This document shows, in pieces, positions 13,319 through 22,863 of a DNA stretch of 48,255 bases (within the stretch, counting starts at the first letter, position 1; the number at the start of each line of letters is the position of its first letter). The notes under the pieces were generated by a model, which made no database searches, was not told the origin of the DNA, and saw nothing but the letters and a program-made list of their open reading frames with translations. The DNA is from Bacteroidales bacterium. GTDB taxonomy: Bacteria; Bacteroidota; Bacteroidia; Bacteroidales; UBA1402. A program made the translations under genes and the position numbers. Location: NCBI GenBank assembly GCA_017468435.1, contig JAFUIP010000001.1, positions 1-48,255 of the forward strand, given 5' to 3'.

Positions 13319-16006
13319 ATGAGAACGAGAATTTACTTGTTAGGCTTACTGACAAGCCTATTGATTTGTTTTGGCAACTTCTCTGCGAAGGCTGCCGAAA
13401 ACAACGAACATCTTTTGTGGTACAACAAACCCGCCGCCAACTGGAACGAAGCGCTTCCCTTGGGCAACGGACATTTGGGCGCCATGGTGTACGGATCTGC
13501 GCAAGAGGAGCTTATTCGCCTGAACGATAACACCTTGTACACCGGAGAACCCGCCACCGTATGGAAAGTTCACAACATCCAACCCACCTACGACAAAGTG
13601 GTCGATCTGCTGATGAATCAGAAATTTACCGAAGCTTACGACCTGGTTCATTATCATTGGTTGGGACGTCTTCATGAAAATTATCAACCGCTTGGCGACT
13701 GGCATATCAACAACCATGTGCAAGGCGAAATCAGCGATTATCGCCGCGAACTCGACATTGAAAAATCGGTCATGCGCATCAGCTACAGCCAAAATGGCGT
13801 GAAGTATTGCCGTGAGATTTTTGCTTCGCATCCCGACGATGTCATTGTGATGAAACTGACGGCCGACAAGGAAAATGCCTTGGATATCAGCATCGCGCTG
13901 AGTTCTCCGCACAAGCCCACCACTTCGTACAGCATCGACAATGAAAAACATATCGTCAAGATGAGCGGACAAGGCCCCGGTCACGGACAAAGACGCAGCG
14001 ACGCCATGATCAAATCGTGGAAGGCAGAAGGTCGTCATCCGGAGCTTTATTTTGCCGATGGCAGCCGCAAATACAAGGAAGATGTGCTTTACGCCGACCA
14101 AATCAACGGCATGGGTACTTTCTTCGAGACTCGTTTGCAAGCCATTGCACCCGAAGCCACTTATCAAGTGCTTGACAGCGAAAACCCCTTCCGTAGCCAG
14201 TCTCTGCGCATTTCCAACACCGACGAAATCGTTCTCATCTTAGCCTCTGAAACCAGCTTCAACGGATACAAGAAAAGTCCCTCTCGTGAAGGAAAAGACG
14301 CTAAAGCATTGGTAGAAAAAGATTTGCAGAATGCTGCCGACAATGGTTATCAGCAAATCTGGAAGAATCATCAGCAGGATTATGCCCGATTGTTCGACCG
14401 CGTTCAATTCAACATGCCGGCCAAGGCCCAACAACAGGCATTGCCTACCGACGACCGCATCGTTGCCTTCTGGAACGAATACGACAACGGCCTTATCACC
14501 TTGCTCTTCAACTACGGACGTTACCTGATGATCAGTGCTTCGCGTCCCGGCGGACAGCCCATGAACCTGCAAGGTATCTGGAACGACAAAATCATGCCGC
14601 CATGGAACTGTGGTTACACGCTGAATATCAACGCAGAAATGAATTATTGGCCGGCCGAGACCGCCAACTTGAGCGAATGCGCCGAACCCTTCTTCCAAAT
14701 GATTGAAGAATTGGCCGAATCGGGCAGCAAGACAGCCAAGGAAATGTACGGAAGAAATGGCTGGGTAGCCCATCACAACACCTCTATCTGGCGCGAAACG
14801 CATCCTAACGACGGCACGCCTACCTCTTCATATTGGCCCATGGCTTCGGCCTGGCTCAGCAGTCATCTCTGGGAACATTACCTCTACACGGGCGATATGG
14901 AATTCCTGCGCGAAAGGGCTTATCCCATCATGAAGGGCGCTGCCGAATTCTTTACCGAGTGGTTGGTGGACAACGGCGAAGGCTTCCTGGTGACACCCGT
15001 GAGCAACTCTCCCGAAAACACCTTCATCTTGCCGGGCGAGAAATATGCATTCGACAAAAAAGGCGGTTGGCTCATCAAGCCTAAAAAATCGGCCATCAGC
15101 ATGGGTAGCACCATGGATATGAGCTTGATACGTGAATTGTTCACTCGTTGCATCGAGGCAGGCGAATTGCTCGGAACAGACGACAAGGAATTCCGTCAGC
15201 AACTGCAAGACCAGGTTATCAAGTTGTTGCCTTATCGCATCGGTGCCCGCGGCCAACTCCAAGAATGGCAGCAGGATTTCGACGAATACGAACCGCATCA
15301 TCGTCATGTGTCGCATCTGTACGGCTTGCATCCAGGCAACCAAATTTCTTACGATGCCACACCCGAACTTTTCCAAGCTTGTATGCGCACCTTGGAACTC
15401 CGCGGTGACGAAGCCACCGGTTGGTCTATGGGTTGGAAAATCAATCTTTGGGCGCGTCTGCTCGACGGCGATCATGCCAATATCATCGTGCGTAACTTGT
15501 TCAATCCGGTAGGTTTTGGCCCACGTTCCGGCGGCGGTGGCGGCATCTATCCCAACATGCTCGACGCGCATTCTCCCTTCCAGATTGACGGAAACTTCGG
15601 TTACACGGCCGGTGTCATCGAAATGCTGATGCAAAGCTATGCCGGCTTCATCCAACTCTTGCCTGCCCTGCCGAGTATCTGGCCCGAAGGCGAAATCAAG
15701 GGTATCAAGGCACGCGGCGGTTTCCTCATGGACATTGCTTGGGAAAACGGCGAACTCAAAGAGGCCCGCATCCATTCTACCTTGGGCGGCAATTGTCGTC
15801 TGAGATACGAAAAGCCACTCAAGGTAAAAGGCGCCAAAGTTTTGACCGCCAAGGGCGAAAATTCCAATCCTTATTTTGGCGTCGTGGCAGCCAAGGGAAC
15901 CCAGCAATTCAATAAGATTCCTTTGACGAAGCTTCCCGAAAAGGAATTCTACACCATAGATTTCGAAACCAAAAAGGGAAAGACCTACACCATCAGTCTG
16001 AAATAA
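13319..16006 (+). CDS. GH95-family alpha-L-fucosidase, secreted
   Basis: 895 residues with a signal peptide of about 25 (ends near SAKAAEN). The N-terminal beta-sandwich starts LWYNKPAANWNEALPLGNGH, the family hallmark. The alpha/alpha-barrel follows with NINAEMNYWPAE, VTPVSNSPENTF, HHRHVSHLYGLHPG, WSMGWKINLWARLLDGDHA and FQIDGNFGYTAG, regions that hold the catalytic Glu and the Asn/Asp pair in GH95. GH95 enzymes release alpha-1,2-L-fucose (some L-galactose) from host glycans or plant xyloglucan. It lies 39 nt after the chromate transporter pair and could be read from that transcript; no clear promoter is visible. A strong terminator follows. Confidence 0.93.
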   Translation: MRTRIYLLGLLTSLLICFGNFSAKAAENNEHLLWYNKPAANWNEALPLGNGHLGAMVYGSAQEELIRLNDNTLYTGEPATVWKVHNIQPTYDKVVDLLMNQKFTEAYDLVHYHWLGRLHENYQPLGDWHINNHVQGEISDYRRELDIEKSVMRISYSQNGVKYCREIFASHPDDVIVMKLTADKENALDISIALSSPHKPTTSYSIDNEKHIVKMSGQGPGHGQRRSDAMIKSWKAEGRHPELYFADGSRKYKEDVLYADQINGMGTFFETRLQAIAPEATYQVLDSENPFRSQSLRISNTDEIVLILASETSFNGYKKSPSREGKDAKALVEKDLQNAADNGYQQIWKNHQQDYARLFDRVQFNMPAKAQQQALPTDDRIVAFWNEYDNGLITLLFNYGRYLMISASRPGGQPMNLQGIWNDKIMPPWNCGYTLNINAEMNYWPAETANLSECAEPFFQMIEELAESGSKTAKEMYGRNGWVAHHNTSIWRETHPNDGTPTSSYWPMASAWLSSHLWEHYLYTGDMEFLRERAYPIMKGAAEFFTEWLVDNGEGFLVTPVSNSPENTFILPGEKYAFDKKGGWLIKPKKSAISMGSTMDMSLIRELFTRCIEAGELLGTDDKEFRQQLQDQVIKLLPYRIGARGQLQEWQQDFDEYEPHHRHVSHLYGLHPGNQISYDATPELFQACMRTLELRGDEATGWSMGWKINLWARLLDGDHANIIVRNLFNPVGFGPRSGGGGGIYPNMLDAHSPFQIDGNFGYTAGVIEMLMQSYAGFIQLLPALPSIWPEGEIKGIKARGGFLMDIAWENGELKEARIHSTLGGNCRLRYEKPLKVKGAKVLTAKGENSNPYFGVVAAKGTQQFNKIPLTKLPEKEFYTIDFETKKGKTYTISLK

Positions 16007-16036
16007 GCAAAGTCTTTTCTCTTCCACTGATACACA

Positions 16037-16080
16037 CCCCGAGAGTCTTTATCATAAAAGGCTTTCGGGGCTTGTTTTCT
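16037..16080 (+). terminator. Intrinsic terminator after the GH95 gene
   Basis: CCCCGAGAG/CTTTCGGGG forms the stem base and TCTTT/AAAGG extends it around a short loop, followed by CTTGTTTTCT. Confidence 0.8.
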
Positions 16081-16203
16081 CATGAGTCTCAAAGCAAAAC
16101 AAAGAAAGTTCCGCAGACAATGTGTACCAATTTGTACCAAAAAAAAACGTCAATTTTTATAAAAAAACACCCATAGTCGTATTTATTTTTCTTCTGATTG
16201 CTT

Positions 16204-16211
16204 TATCTTTG
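16204..16211 (+). promoter_or_regulatory. -7 box TATCTTTG for the DUF4954-SIS operon
   Basis: Exact TAnnTTTG match, 23 nt before the ATG at 16235, after an A/T-rich upstream tract. Confidence 0.6.
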
Positions 16212-16234
16212 TCGCCCATAAAAATTGTTCTTTT

Positions 16235-18442
16235 ATGGAAAATACAGTCACTTTAATTCGTAACAGACAAGAACGAGTTCCTTTTATCGAAGGTGACTTT
16301 CTTCCTGCCGGAGAAAACGAATACTACCTCCGCGACACACAGGTAAAACGTCCGGAAAATGGTTGGAGACATTTGCGTTTTGATGAAATCGAGCGCCTAG
16401 TAAAAAACCAGAACACTTCTGACAACTGGGATAACATCTTGGTAACCGATCAGTTTGAACCTAAACTAATCAAAAACAACAAATTCTATGGAATGGTGCG
16501 CATAGGTGCCATGTGCGACGGTTGGTTGCAATACCACGACCTCAAACTGAAGGTGGGCATCACCAACTCGCTCATCGACTCATGCGATCTTGGCGACTAT
16601 GTGGCCATACACGATGTGCATTATCTGGCTCATTATATTGTTGGCGACCAATGTATTTTGTTCAACATCCAGGAAATGTGCTGCACCAATCACTCCAAGT
16701 TCGGCAACGGCATCGTTAAAGACGGAGAGCCTGAAAAGGTGCGTATCGCCGTGGAAGTGATGAACGAAACCGCCAGCCGCAAGGTTTATCCTTTCGATGG
16801 CATGATTGCCGCCGATGCTTATTTGGAGGCACGTTATATTGACGACAAAGAACTGCAAGCCAAGCTTTTGCAACTCACTCAGGAACGCTACGACAGCCGC
16901 CGAGGCTATTACGGAACAGTGGGCAGAGATACAGTCATTAAAAATTCTGCCATCTTGAAAGATTGTAAGATCGGCAGCTCTTGCTACATCAAAGGCGCCA
17001 GCAAACTAAAGAACGTCACCATCAATTCTTCTTTGGAAGAGCCTACGCAGATTGGAGAAGGCGTGGTGTTGGTGAACGGAATCGTGGGCTACGGCTGCCA
17101 TATTTTCTACTCTTGCATTGCTGTGCGTTTTGTTATGGGAAACAACTCCAACCTGAAATATGGTGCGCGTCTTATCAACACCTTCCTGGGCGACAACTCC
17201 ACCATTTCTTGCTGCGAAGTGTTGCACAGCCTTATCTTCCCGGGTCACGAACAACATCACAACAACTCATTTTTGGTGGCCGCCGTACTGAAAGGTCAAA
17301 CCAATATTGCAGCCGGAGCCACCTTGGGTTCCAATCACAACAGCCGCACCAACGACAACGAAATACAAGCCGGACGCGGATTCTGGCCGGGACTTTGCTC
17401 GAGCGTAAAACATTCTTGCCGATTTGCCAGTTTCACTCTTTTGAGCAAGGCCGATTATCCGGTAGAAATGGACATCAAACTACCTTTCTCTTTGGTCAAT
17501 AACAACACGCATACCAACGAATTGGAAGTGATGCCCGCATTCTGGTGGCTCTACAATATGTACGCTTTGGCACGTAATTCATGGAAATACCAAAGCCGAG
17601 ACAAACGCAAACGCAAACACCAACATATAGAATTCGACACCTACGCTCCCGATAGCATGGAAGAAGTGATTGCCGGACGCAAGTTGCTGGAAATTTGGAC
17701 TGCCAAAGCTGCCATTCAGGAACAAGGAAAACGTCTCGAAGATTACGATCACAAGGCGCTGCGCGAATTCGGAAAAAAACTTTTACAAGACAAGAATGCC
17801 ATCAAGGCTTTGAACATCTTCGGAGAAGACATGGAAAAAAGCCGTCGTAAGGTGCGCATTCTCAAGGTGTACGAAGCCTATCACGCGTACGGAGACATGT
17901 TGGTGTACTACGCCATCCGCAATGTGCTGGCTTATCTGAAGGAACATCCGCAAGACAATTTCACCAGCATGGTGGAAGCATTGAAGGAAGATCGTCGTGA
18001 AAAGAGCTGGAACAACTTAGGCGGACAATTGATGATGACCCGCGACTTGGACCAATTGCGCGACGACATCAAGAACGGCAGCCTGGCTTCTTGGGACGAT
18101 ATCCACCGTCGTTACGATGAAATTTGGGAAAAATACACCATCGACAAACTGCGTCATGCTTATTTATCGCTCTGTTATCTGCTCGAAGTGGACGAAATAA
18201 GCAAACAGCAATGGCAAGACTTGCTCGATAAGGCCATCGGCATACAGCAATATGTTTGCGACCAGGTGTATATCAGCCGCAAGAAAGACTACGACAATAT
18301 TTATCGCCGTTGCACCTACCGCAACGAAGAAGAAATGATTGCTTCGGTGGGCTTGCTCGAAGAAAATAGTTTTATCAAACAAGTAAAAGAAGAAACCTCT
18401 GTTTTCAATACTGAAATTGAGGCTTTGAAACATAGACTTTAA
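16235..18442 (+). CDS. DUF4954-family protein with left-handed beta-helix (hexapeptide) core
   Basis: 735 residues, no signal peptide, so cytosolic. The middle (about 75-400) consists of short turns such as VIKNSAILKDCKIGSSCYIKG and GVVLVNGIVGYGCHIFYS, the hexapeptide-repeat style of acyltransferases and sugar-nucleotide enzymes. It contains the striking LGSNHNSRTNDNE and RFASFTLLSKADYPVEMDIK. From about 450 the chain is helical and charged. I recognise it as the Bacteroidetes family DUF4954, whose activity is unknown to me. It precedes the sugar isomerase gene by 21 nt in one operon, so a role in amino-sugar or sugar-phosphate chemistry is inferred. Confidence 0.8.
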   Translation: MENTVTLIRNRQERVPFIEGDFLPAGENEYYLRDTQVKRPENGWRHLRFDEIERLVKNQNTSDNWDNILVTDQFEPKLIKNNKFYGMVRIGAMCDGWLQYHDLKLKVGITNSLIDSCDLGDYVAIHDVHYLAHYIVGDQCILFNIQEMCCTNHSKFGNGIVKDGEPEKVRIAVEVMNETASRKVYPFDGMIAADAYLEARYIDDKELQAKLLQLTQERYDSRRGYYGTVGRDTVIKNSAILKDCKIGSSCYIKGASKLKNVTINSSLEEPTQIGEGVVLVNGIVGYGCHIFYSCIAVRFVMGNNSNLKYGARLINTFLGDNSTISCCEVLHSLIFPGHEQHHNNSFLVAAVLKGQTNIAAGATLGSNHNSRTNDNEIQAGRGFWPGLCSSVKHSCRFASFTLLSKADYPVEMDIKLPFSLVNNNTHTNELEVMPAFWWLYNMYALARNSWKYQSRDKRKRKHQHIEFDTYAPDSMEEVIAGRKLLEIWTAKAAIQEQGKRLEDYDHKALREFGKKLLQDKNAIKALNIFGEDMEKSRRKVRILKVYEAYHAYGDMLVYYAIRNVLAYLKEHPQDNFTSMVEALKEDRREKSWNNLGGQLMMTRDLDQLRDDIKNGSLASWDDIHRRYDEIWEKYTIDKLRHAYLSLCYLLEVDEISKQQWQDLLDKAIGIQQYVCDQVYISRKKDYDNIYRRCTYRNEEEMIASVGLLEENSFIKQVKEETSVFNTEIEALKHRL

Positions 18443-18463
18443 CCAACCAATTATCACATTATT

Positions 18464-19480
18464 ATGAACTTAACCGACAAGAAGTATGCCAATTACGCAT
18501 TGGTACAAGAAATGATGGATACCGTCGCTACGGTTAAAAAATTCGATCCCTCTGCTTCGGCAGAAGTGGCCAAGGTTATTGCACAGACAAAGAAATTGTT
18601 CCTGACAGGCGAAGGTTCAAGCCGTATTTTCCCTGCCAAGAATGCCATGAGAAAAGCCAAACGTTGGGGCTTGGATTTGAACATCCAGACCGACGGAAGC
18701 CGTCAATCGTACGAATATAACCTTTCCAATTATAGTGTGTATTGCGCCTCAAACTCCGGCCGTACCAAGGAAGTTGTCTTGTTGGCCAAGAAACTGACCG
18801 AAGCCGGCAAGCAAGATGTTTTCGGACTCACCGCCTGCGAAGACACCATTCTGTCTAAGCAATGTAAGGCTACCCACGTATTGAACTGCGGATGGGAACA
18901 AGCCGTTGCTGCCACCAAGAGCGTTATCGAACAGACCTTGTTCTACGAATCGATTCTTTGGAACATTCAAGGTTTGGACAAAACGGCCGAATTGCAAGAC
19001 TTGGCCGACAAATTGGAAAAAGCGCTCACACTGGAAATTCCCGCTGACATCGTGGAATATGTGAAGAAGGCCGAAACCATTTATTTCTCTGGCTACAACG
19101 ATGGCGTTGCCGAAGAATTGACATTGAAAACCAACGAAATCACCCGCCGCAAGTCGGATTTCTTGGAAGGCACTTATGCTGTTCACGGCATCGAAGAAGT
19201 AATGAAACCCTGCGATGTGGTTTTCGTGATCGATCCCATCGAAGAAGAATACGAAAAATTCCAGGAAGTATTGGAACAAGGCGTTGGTTGCAAGGTCATT
19301 GCCATTTCCAACAAGCAGACGCCCTTCCCCACCATCATCGTGCCCGACTGTGGCGAATTGCAGCCCTACGCATACCTTTGCGCCGGCTGGAACTTGCTGG
19401 TTGAAATTGGTTTAGGCATTGGCATCGACTTGGACAAGCCCGACCGCGCACGCAAGGTGGGCAACGAATTGGTGCTCTAA
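18464..19480 (+). CDS. Double SIS-domain sugar isomerase/deaminase (AgaS/GlmS isomerase-like)
   Basis: 338 residues. The first SIS domain has LFLTGEGSSRIFPAKNAMRK and YCASNSGRTKEVVLLAKKL, the phosphosugar-binding Ser cluster. The second starts near residue 195 with TIYFSGYNDGVAEELTLKTN. It lacks the glutaminase domain of GlmS, so it would isomerise or deaminate a phosphosugar without glutamine. It forms a two-gene operon with the DUF4954 gene. It converges on the Sua5/YciO gene with a 16-nt gap. The substrate is unknown; glucosamine-6-P, galactosamine-6-P or a keto-hexose phosphate are candidates. Confidence 0.85.
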   Translation: MNLTDKKYANYALVQEMMDTVATVKKFDPSASAEVAKVIAQTKKLFLTGEGSSRIFPAKNAMRKAKRWGLDLNIQTDGSRQSYEYNLSNYSVYCASNSGRTKEVVLLAKKLTEAGKQDVFGLTACEDTILSKQCKATHVLNCGWEQAVAATKSVIEQTLFYESILWNIQGLDKTAELQDLADKLEKALTLEIPADIVEYVKKAETIYFSGYNDGVAEELTLKTNEITRRKSDFLEGTYAVHGIEEVMKPCDVVFVIDPIEEEYEKFQEVLEQGVGCKVIAISNKQTPFPTIIVPDCGELQPYAYLCAGWNLLVEIGLGIGIDLDKPDRARKVGNELVL

Positions 19481-19496
19481 AAACACCGGGGGCGAT

Positions 19497-20102
19497 TTAG
19501 AAATCTACTTCGCCCAATCCTTGTCTTATAACTATGGGGTCGTCCACGGTGCAATCAATCACCGTGGACGCTTCTATTCCACCGATACCGCCATCAATCA
19601 CCAGATCAACCTGATGGCCGTAGCGTTCTTCAATCAGTTCCGGATTGCAAGTGTATTCCAGCTCGTCGTTTTCGTCTTTCAGCGTCATGCTCAGGAGTGG
19701 ATTGCCCAAAGCCTCCACGATGGCAAGTGCGATACCATTGTCGGGAATACGAATGCCCACGGTTTTCTTTTGCTTGAACAGCTTCGGCAGCTGATGGCTT
19801 CCGTTCAGGATAAAAGTGTATGGTCCGGGCAAATAAGATTTCATCAACTTGAAGACCGGCGTCGAAACCTTGGCATATTCGGCAATATGGCTCAAATCCT
19901 TGCAAACGAAAGACAGATTGGCCTTGGCCGAAGAAATGCCTTTTAGTTGACACACTTTCTCCACCGCCTTGGCATGAAAAATATCACAGCCGATAGCATA
20001 AATGGTATCCGTGGGATAAATAATCAGGCCGCCATCTTTCAGGATATCAACAATTTGCTGAATCTGTCGCGGATTGGGATTCTCTTCGTATAATCTTATC
20101 AT
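19497..20102 (-). CDS. Sua5/YciO/YrdC-family protein (threonylcarbamoyl-AMP synthase-like)
   Basis: 201 residues, single YrdC domain. GGLIIYPTDTIYAIGCDIF, KGISSAKANLSFVCKDLS and LPGPYTFILNGS carry the family's nucleotide and bicarbonate/threonine-binding pattern. GVGIRIPDNGIALAIVEALG resembles the core of this superfamily, and the C-terminal VIDGGIGGIEASTVIDC is typical. TsaC/Sua5 makes threonylcarbamoyl-AMP for the t6A37 modification of tRNAs reading ANN codons. The sequence leans towards the YciO branch, whose role is less certain. Confidence 0.85.
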   Translation of the reverse strand: MIRLYEENPNPRQIQQIVDILKDGGLIIYPTDTIYAIGCDIFHAKAVEKVCQLKGISSAKANLSFVCKDLSHIAEYAKVSTPVFKLMKSYLPGPYTFILNGSHQLPKLFKQKKTVGIRIPDNGIALAIVEALGNPLLSMTLKDENDELEYTCNPELIEERYGHQVDLVIDGGIGGIEASTVIDCTVDDPIVIRQGLGEVDF

Positions 20103-20163
20103 CTTATTTTGAATTTATCGGAACACTTGCCTTGAAGCGGAGCGAAGATAAGAAGTTTTTTCG

Positions 20164-20196
20164 AAAAAAAAGCGACCCCAAACTTTTGAGGCCGCT
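20164..20196 (-). terminator. Intrinsic terminator of the glycogen operon
   Basis: The minus strand has AGCGGCCTC (20196-20188), an 8-nt loop, GGGGTCGCT (20179-20171), then seven T. A second, weaker hairpin with CGCG ends lies just upstream (about 20196-20245). Confidence 0.75.
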
Positions 20197-20251
20197 TTTT
20201 CAATATCGCGTTGAGAAAACAAGTTTTCAAAATCGCGTCGAAATCTTGTTA

Positions 20252-22813
20252 TTAGAACCAACGAACAAAGCAGAAGTCCTGACGGTGAGGCAGATCGGCA
20301 TGTTTGGGGAACATACGGAACGCATACTTGAAGGCTCCGGCTTTTTTCAGACGATAGTTCAATTCGAAATTCATCTTGCCATTGGCCGACTTCACCTGGT
20401 TCATTTCGTAGGTCACGTGATTCAAGTTTCCGTCAACATCCTGAGTTTCAACCACAAGTTCCACACCAATACCGGAATTGATACCGGCAGCAGCCACATC
20501 GAGACAAACAGAGATAAGATGTTCGTCGCCCACTTCGGCATTGTTAACCAAAGCCTCGGGCAATTGTACAGAATCTATGCTGATCTTTTCCCAAGCCTCG
20601 GTCATGGTTTCCTTCCATGCCACCAATTCGCGGGCCTTTTCGAAATCGTTGTCGCAAAGATAAGCAGAACGCTTAGCCAACTTGGTATAGAAACGATCGA
20701 TATAATCGTCCAACATACGCTTGGTGGTGAACACGGGAGCAATCTGAGCGATAGAGTTCTTGATGTACTGAATCCATTCGGGAGAGAAGCCCTTGCTGTT
20801 CTTGGCGTAGTACAAAGGAATGATTTCGTTTTCCAACATTGAATAAATAGTAGCAGCGTCCAACTGATCCTGGAAAGCCTGATTCTGATAGGTACGCTTT
20901 TCGGTCAATGCCCAACCGGCACCGGGCTTGTAGCCTTCCAACCACCATCCGTCGAGTACAGAGAAGTTCAGAACACCGTTCATTTCGGCCTTCTGACCAG
21001 AAGTACCTGAAGCTTCCAAAGGACGTGTAGGCGTATTCAACCAGATATCCACACCTGAGATAAGACGTTTTGCCAAAGCGATGTCGTAGTTTTCGAGGAA
21101 GATAATCTTACCTTGGAACTCGGGCATACGAGAAATTTCGATGATGCGCTTAATCAAGCCCTGACCACCACCATCGGCGGGGTGAGCCTTACCGGTGAAC
21201 ACGAACTGAACCGGATAATTAGGATTGTTCACGATGCGTGACAAACGTTCCAAATCGGTAAACAAAAGGTGAGCACGTTTGTAAGTGGCGAAACGACGTC
21301 CGAAACCGATAATCAAAGCATTGGGATTGATCTTTTCGAGGATGGACATGATACGTGAAGGATCGCCCTGGGTCTGCAACCAATTGTTTTTGTATTTGGC
21401 GCGGATGTATTCCACCAACTGCTTCTTCAAAGACTGACGGGTAGCCCAGATTTCTTCGTCGCTGACGGTATAGATCTTCTTGTAATAGTCGAGGTTAGAC
21501 TGATCTTCGCTCCAGCCTTCGCCGAAAACGCGTTCGTACAACTGACGCCATTCGGGAGCAGCCCAAGTGGGAAGATGCACACCATTGGTAACGTAACCCA
21601 CGTGAGATTCAGCGGGATAATAACCCTTCCAAATGGGAGCAAACATTTTCTTTGAAACTTCTCCGTGCAACCAGCTCACACCGTTCACTTCCTGACAGCA
21701 GTTGCAAGCGAACACACTCATAGAGAACTTTTCGTTGATATCGCCAGGATTTTCGCGACCCATATCCATGAGTTCGCCCCAAGCGATGCCAAGTTTTTCA
21801 GCGTAGCTACCCATATACTTGCTGAACAGACCTTCGTCGAAGCTGTCGTGACCGGCAGGAACAGGCGTGTGACAAGTATAGAGAGAAGAAGCGCGAACCA
21901 CTTCCAAAGCTTGGTAGAAATTCAAGTTCTTTTCTGCAATAAGGTTAGCCATACGTTCGGCATTGATCAAAGCGGCATGACCTTCGTTGCAGTGATAAAC
22001 GTCTTTCTTGATACCCAAGGCATTCAGCAACTGGATACCGCCGACACCCAAGAGATATTCCTGCTTCATACGGTTTTCCCAATCGCCACCATACAACTGA
22101 GCCGTGATATGACGGTCGAAATCGCTGTTCAAAGGATGATCGGTATCCATCAGGTACAATTTCACACGACCCACCTGAGCCAACCACACATTGCAATGTA
22201 CGGTGTAACCGGGATACTGAACATCGAAGAGCATATTGCTACCGTCGGCATTCTTCACTTGCTTGATAGGCAATGAGTTGAACTGTTGTTGTTCGTAAAT
22301 GGCAATCTGCTGTCCGTCGATGGTCAGACCTTGGGTAAAGTAGCCTTCGCGATACAAGAAACCCACAGCCACCATATCGATATTGCAGTCTGATGCTTCC
22401 TTGATGTAGTCGCCGGCCAAAACGCCCAAACCGCCAGAGTAAATCTTCAAGACTTCCGAAATACCATATTCCATGCTGAAATATGCCACGCTGGGGCGAT
22501 CGGTGCGGGGAGCAACGTCCATGTAAGCACGGAACTTGGCATAAATATCGTTCAACTTCTTCATGAACACTTCATCGGCAGCCAAAGCTTCCAACTGCGC
22601 AATGGTCAGACGTTCGATGAACAACACAGGATTGCCGTTGCAAGCGGTCCACAATGCCTCATCGACACTGCGATACAAATCCACTACTTCGTAATTCCAG
22701 GTCCACCAATAATTGTAGGCAATTTCCTGCATTTTTTCCAAACCTGCGGGCAAGGCCAACTGTACATTCAGGGCCGACCACTGAGGTTGATTTGAACACA
22801 ATTTTGTTTTCAT
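20252..22813 (-). CDS. glgP: Alpha-glucan (glycogen) phosphorylase, GT35
   Basis: 853 residues. The N-terminal extension with [19 protein letters not shown] marks the alpha-glucan phosphorylase branch used by many Bacteroidetes and archaea. The core has [44 protein letters not shown] and the PLP-binding lysine in [14 protein letters not shown]. It releases glucose-1-phosphate from glycogen or maltodextrin. It follows glgA by 50 nt on the same strand, so synthesis and breakdown are probably co-transcribed. Cytosolic. Confidence 0.93.
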   Translation of the reverse strand: MKTKLCSNQPQWSALNVQLALPAGLEKMQEIAYNYWWTWNYEVVDLYRSVDEALWTACNGNPVLFIERLTIAQLEALAADEVFMKKLNDIYAKFRAYMDVAPRTDRPSVAYFSMEYGISEVLKIYSGGLGVLAGDYIKEASDCNIDMVAVGFLYREGYFTQGLTIDGQQIAIYEQQQFNSLPIKQVKNADGSNMLFDVQYPGYTVHCNVWLAQVGRVKLYLMDTDHPLNSDFDRHITAQLYGGDWENRMKQEYLLGVGGIQLLNALGIKKDVYHCNEGHAALINAERMANLIAEKNLNFYQALEVVRASSLYTCHTPVPAGHDSFDEGLFSKYMGSYAEKLGIAWGELMDMGRENPGDINEKFSMSVFACNCCQEVNGVSWLHGEVSKKMFAPIWKGYYPAESHVGYVTNGVHLPTWAAPEWRQLYERVFGEGWSEDQSNLDYYKKIYTVSDEEIWATRQSLKKQLVEYIRAKYKNNWLQTQGDPSRIMSILEKINPNALIIGFGRRFATYKRAHLLFTDLERLSRIVNNPNYPVQFVFTGKAHPADGGGQGLIKRIIEISRMPEFQGKIIFLENYDIALAKRLISGVDIWLNTPTRPLEASGTSGQKAEMNGVLNFSVLDGWWLEGYKPGAGWALTEKRTYQNQAFQDQLDAATIYSMLENEIIPLYYAKNSKGFSPEWIQYIKNSIAQIAPVFTTKRMLDDYIDRFYTKLAKRSAYLCDNDFEKARELVAWKETMTEAWEKISIDSVQLPEALVNNAEVGDEHLISVCLDVAAAGINSGIGVELVVETQDVDGNLNHVTYEMNQVKSANGKMNFELNYRLKKAGAFKYAFRMFPKHADLPHRQDFCFVRWF

Positions 22814-22863
22814 TTTCAGTTATTTAAATAAATGTTATTGTTTTCTGTTTGTATCATTTCGGA

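Noticed and set aside
14828..16027. A 399-codon minus-strand frame antisense to the GH95 gene
   Set aside because: Codon-shadow of a well-conserved enzyme; no recognisable domain. The same applies to the long antisense frames over pnp (44980-46194), mutS2 (37170-38168) and the first GH43 (24978-26192).
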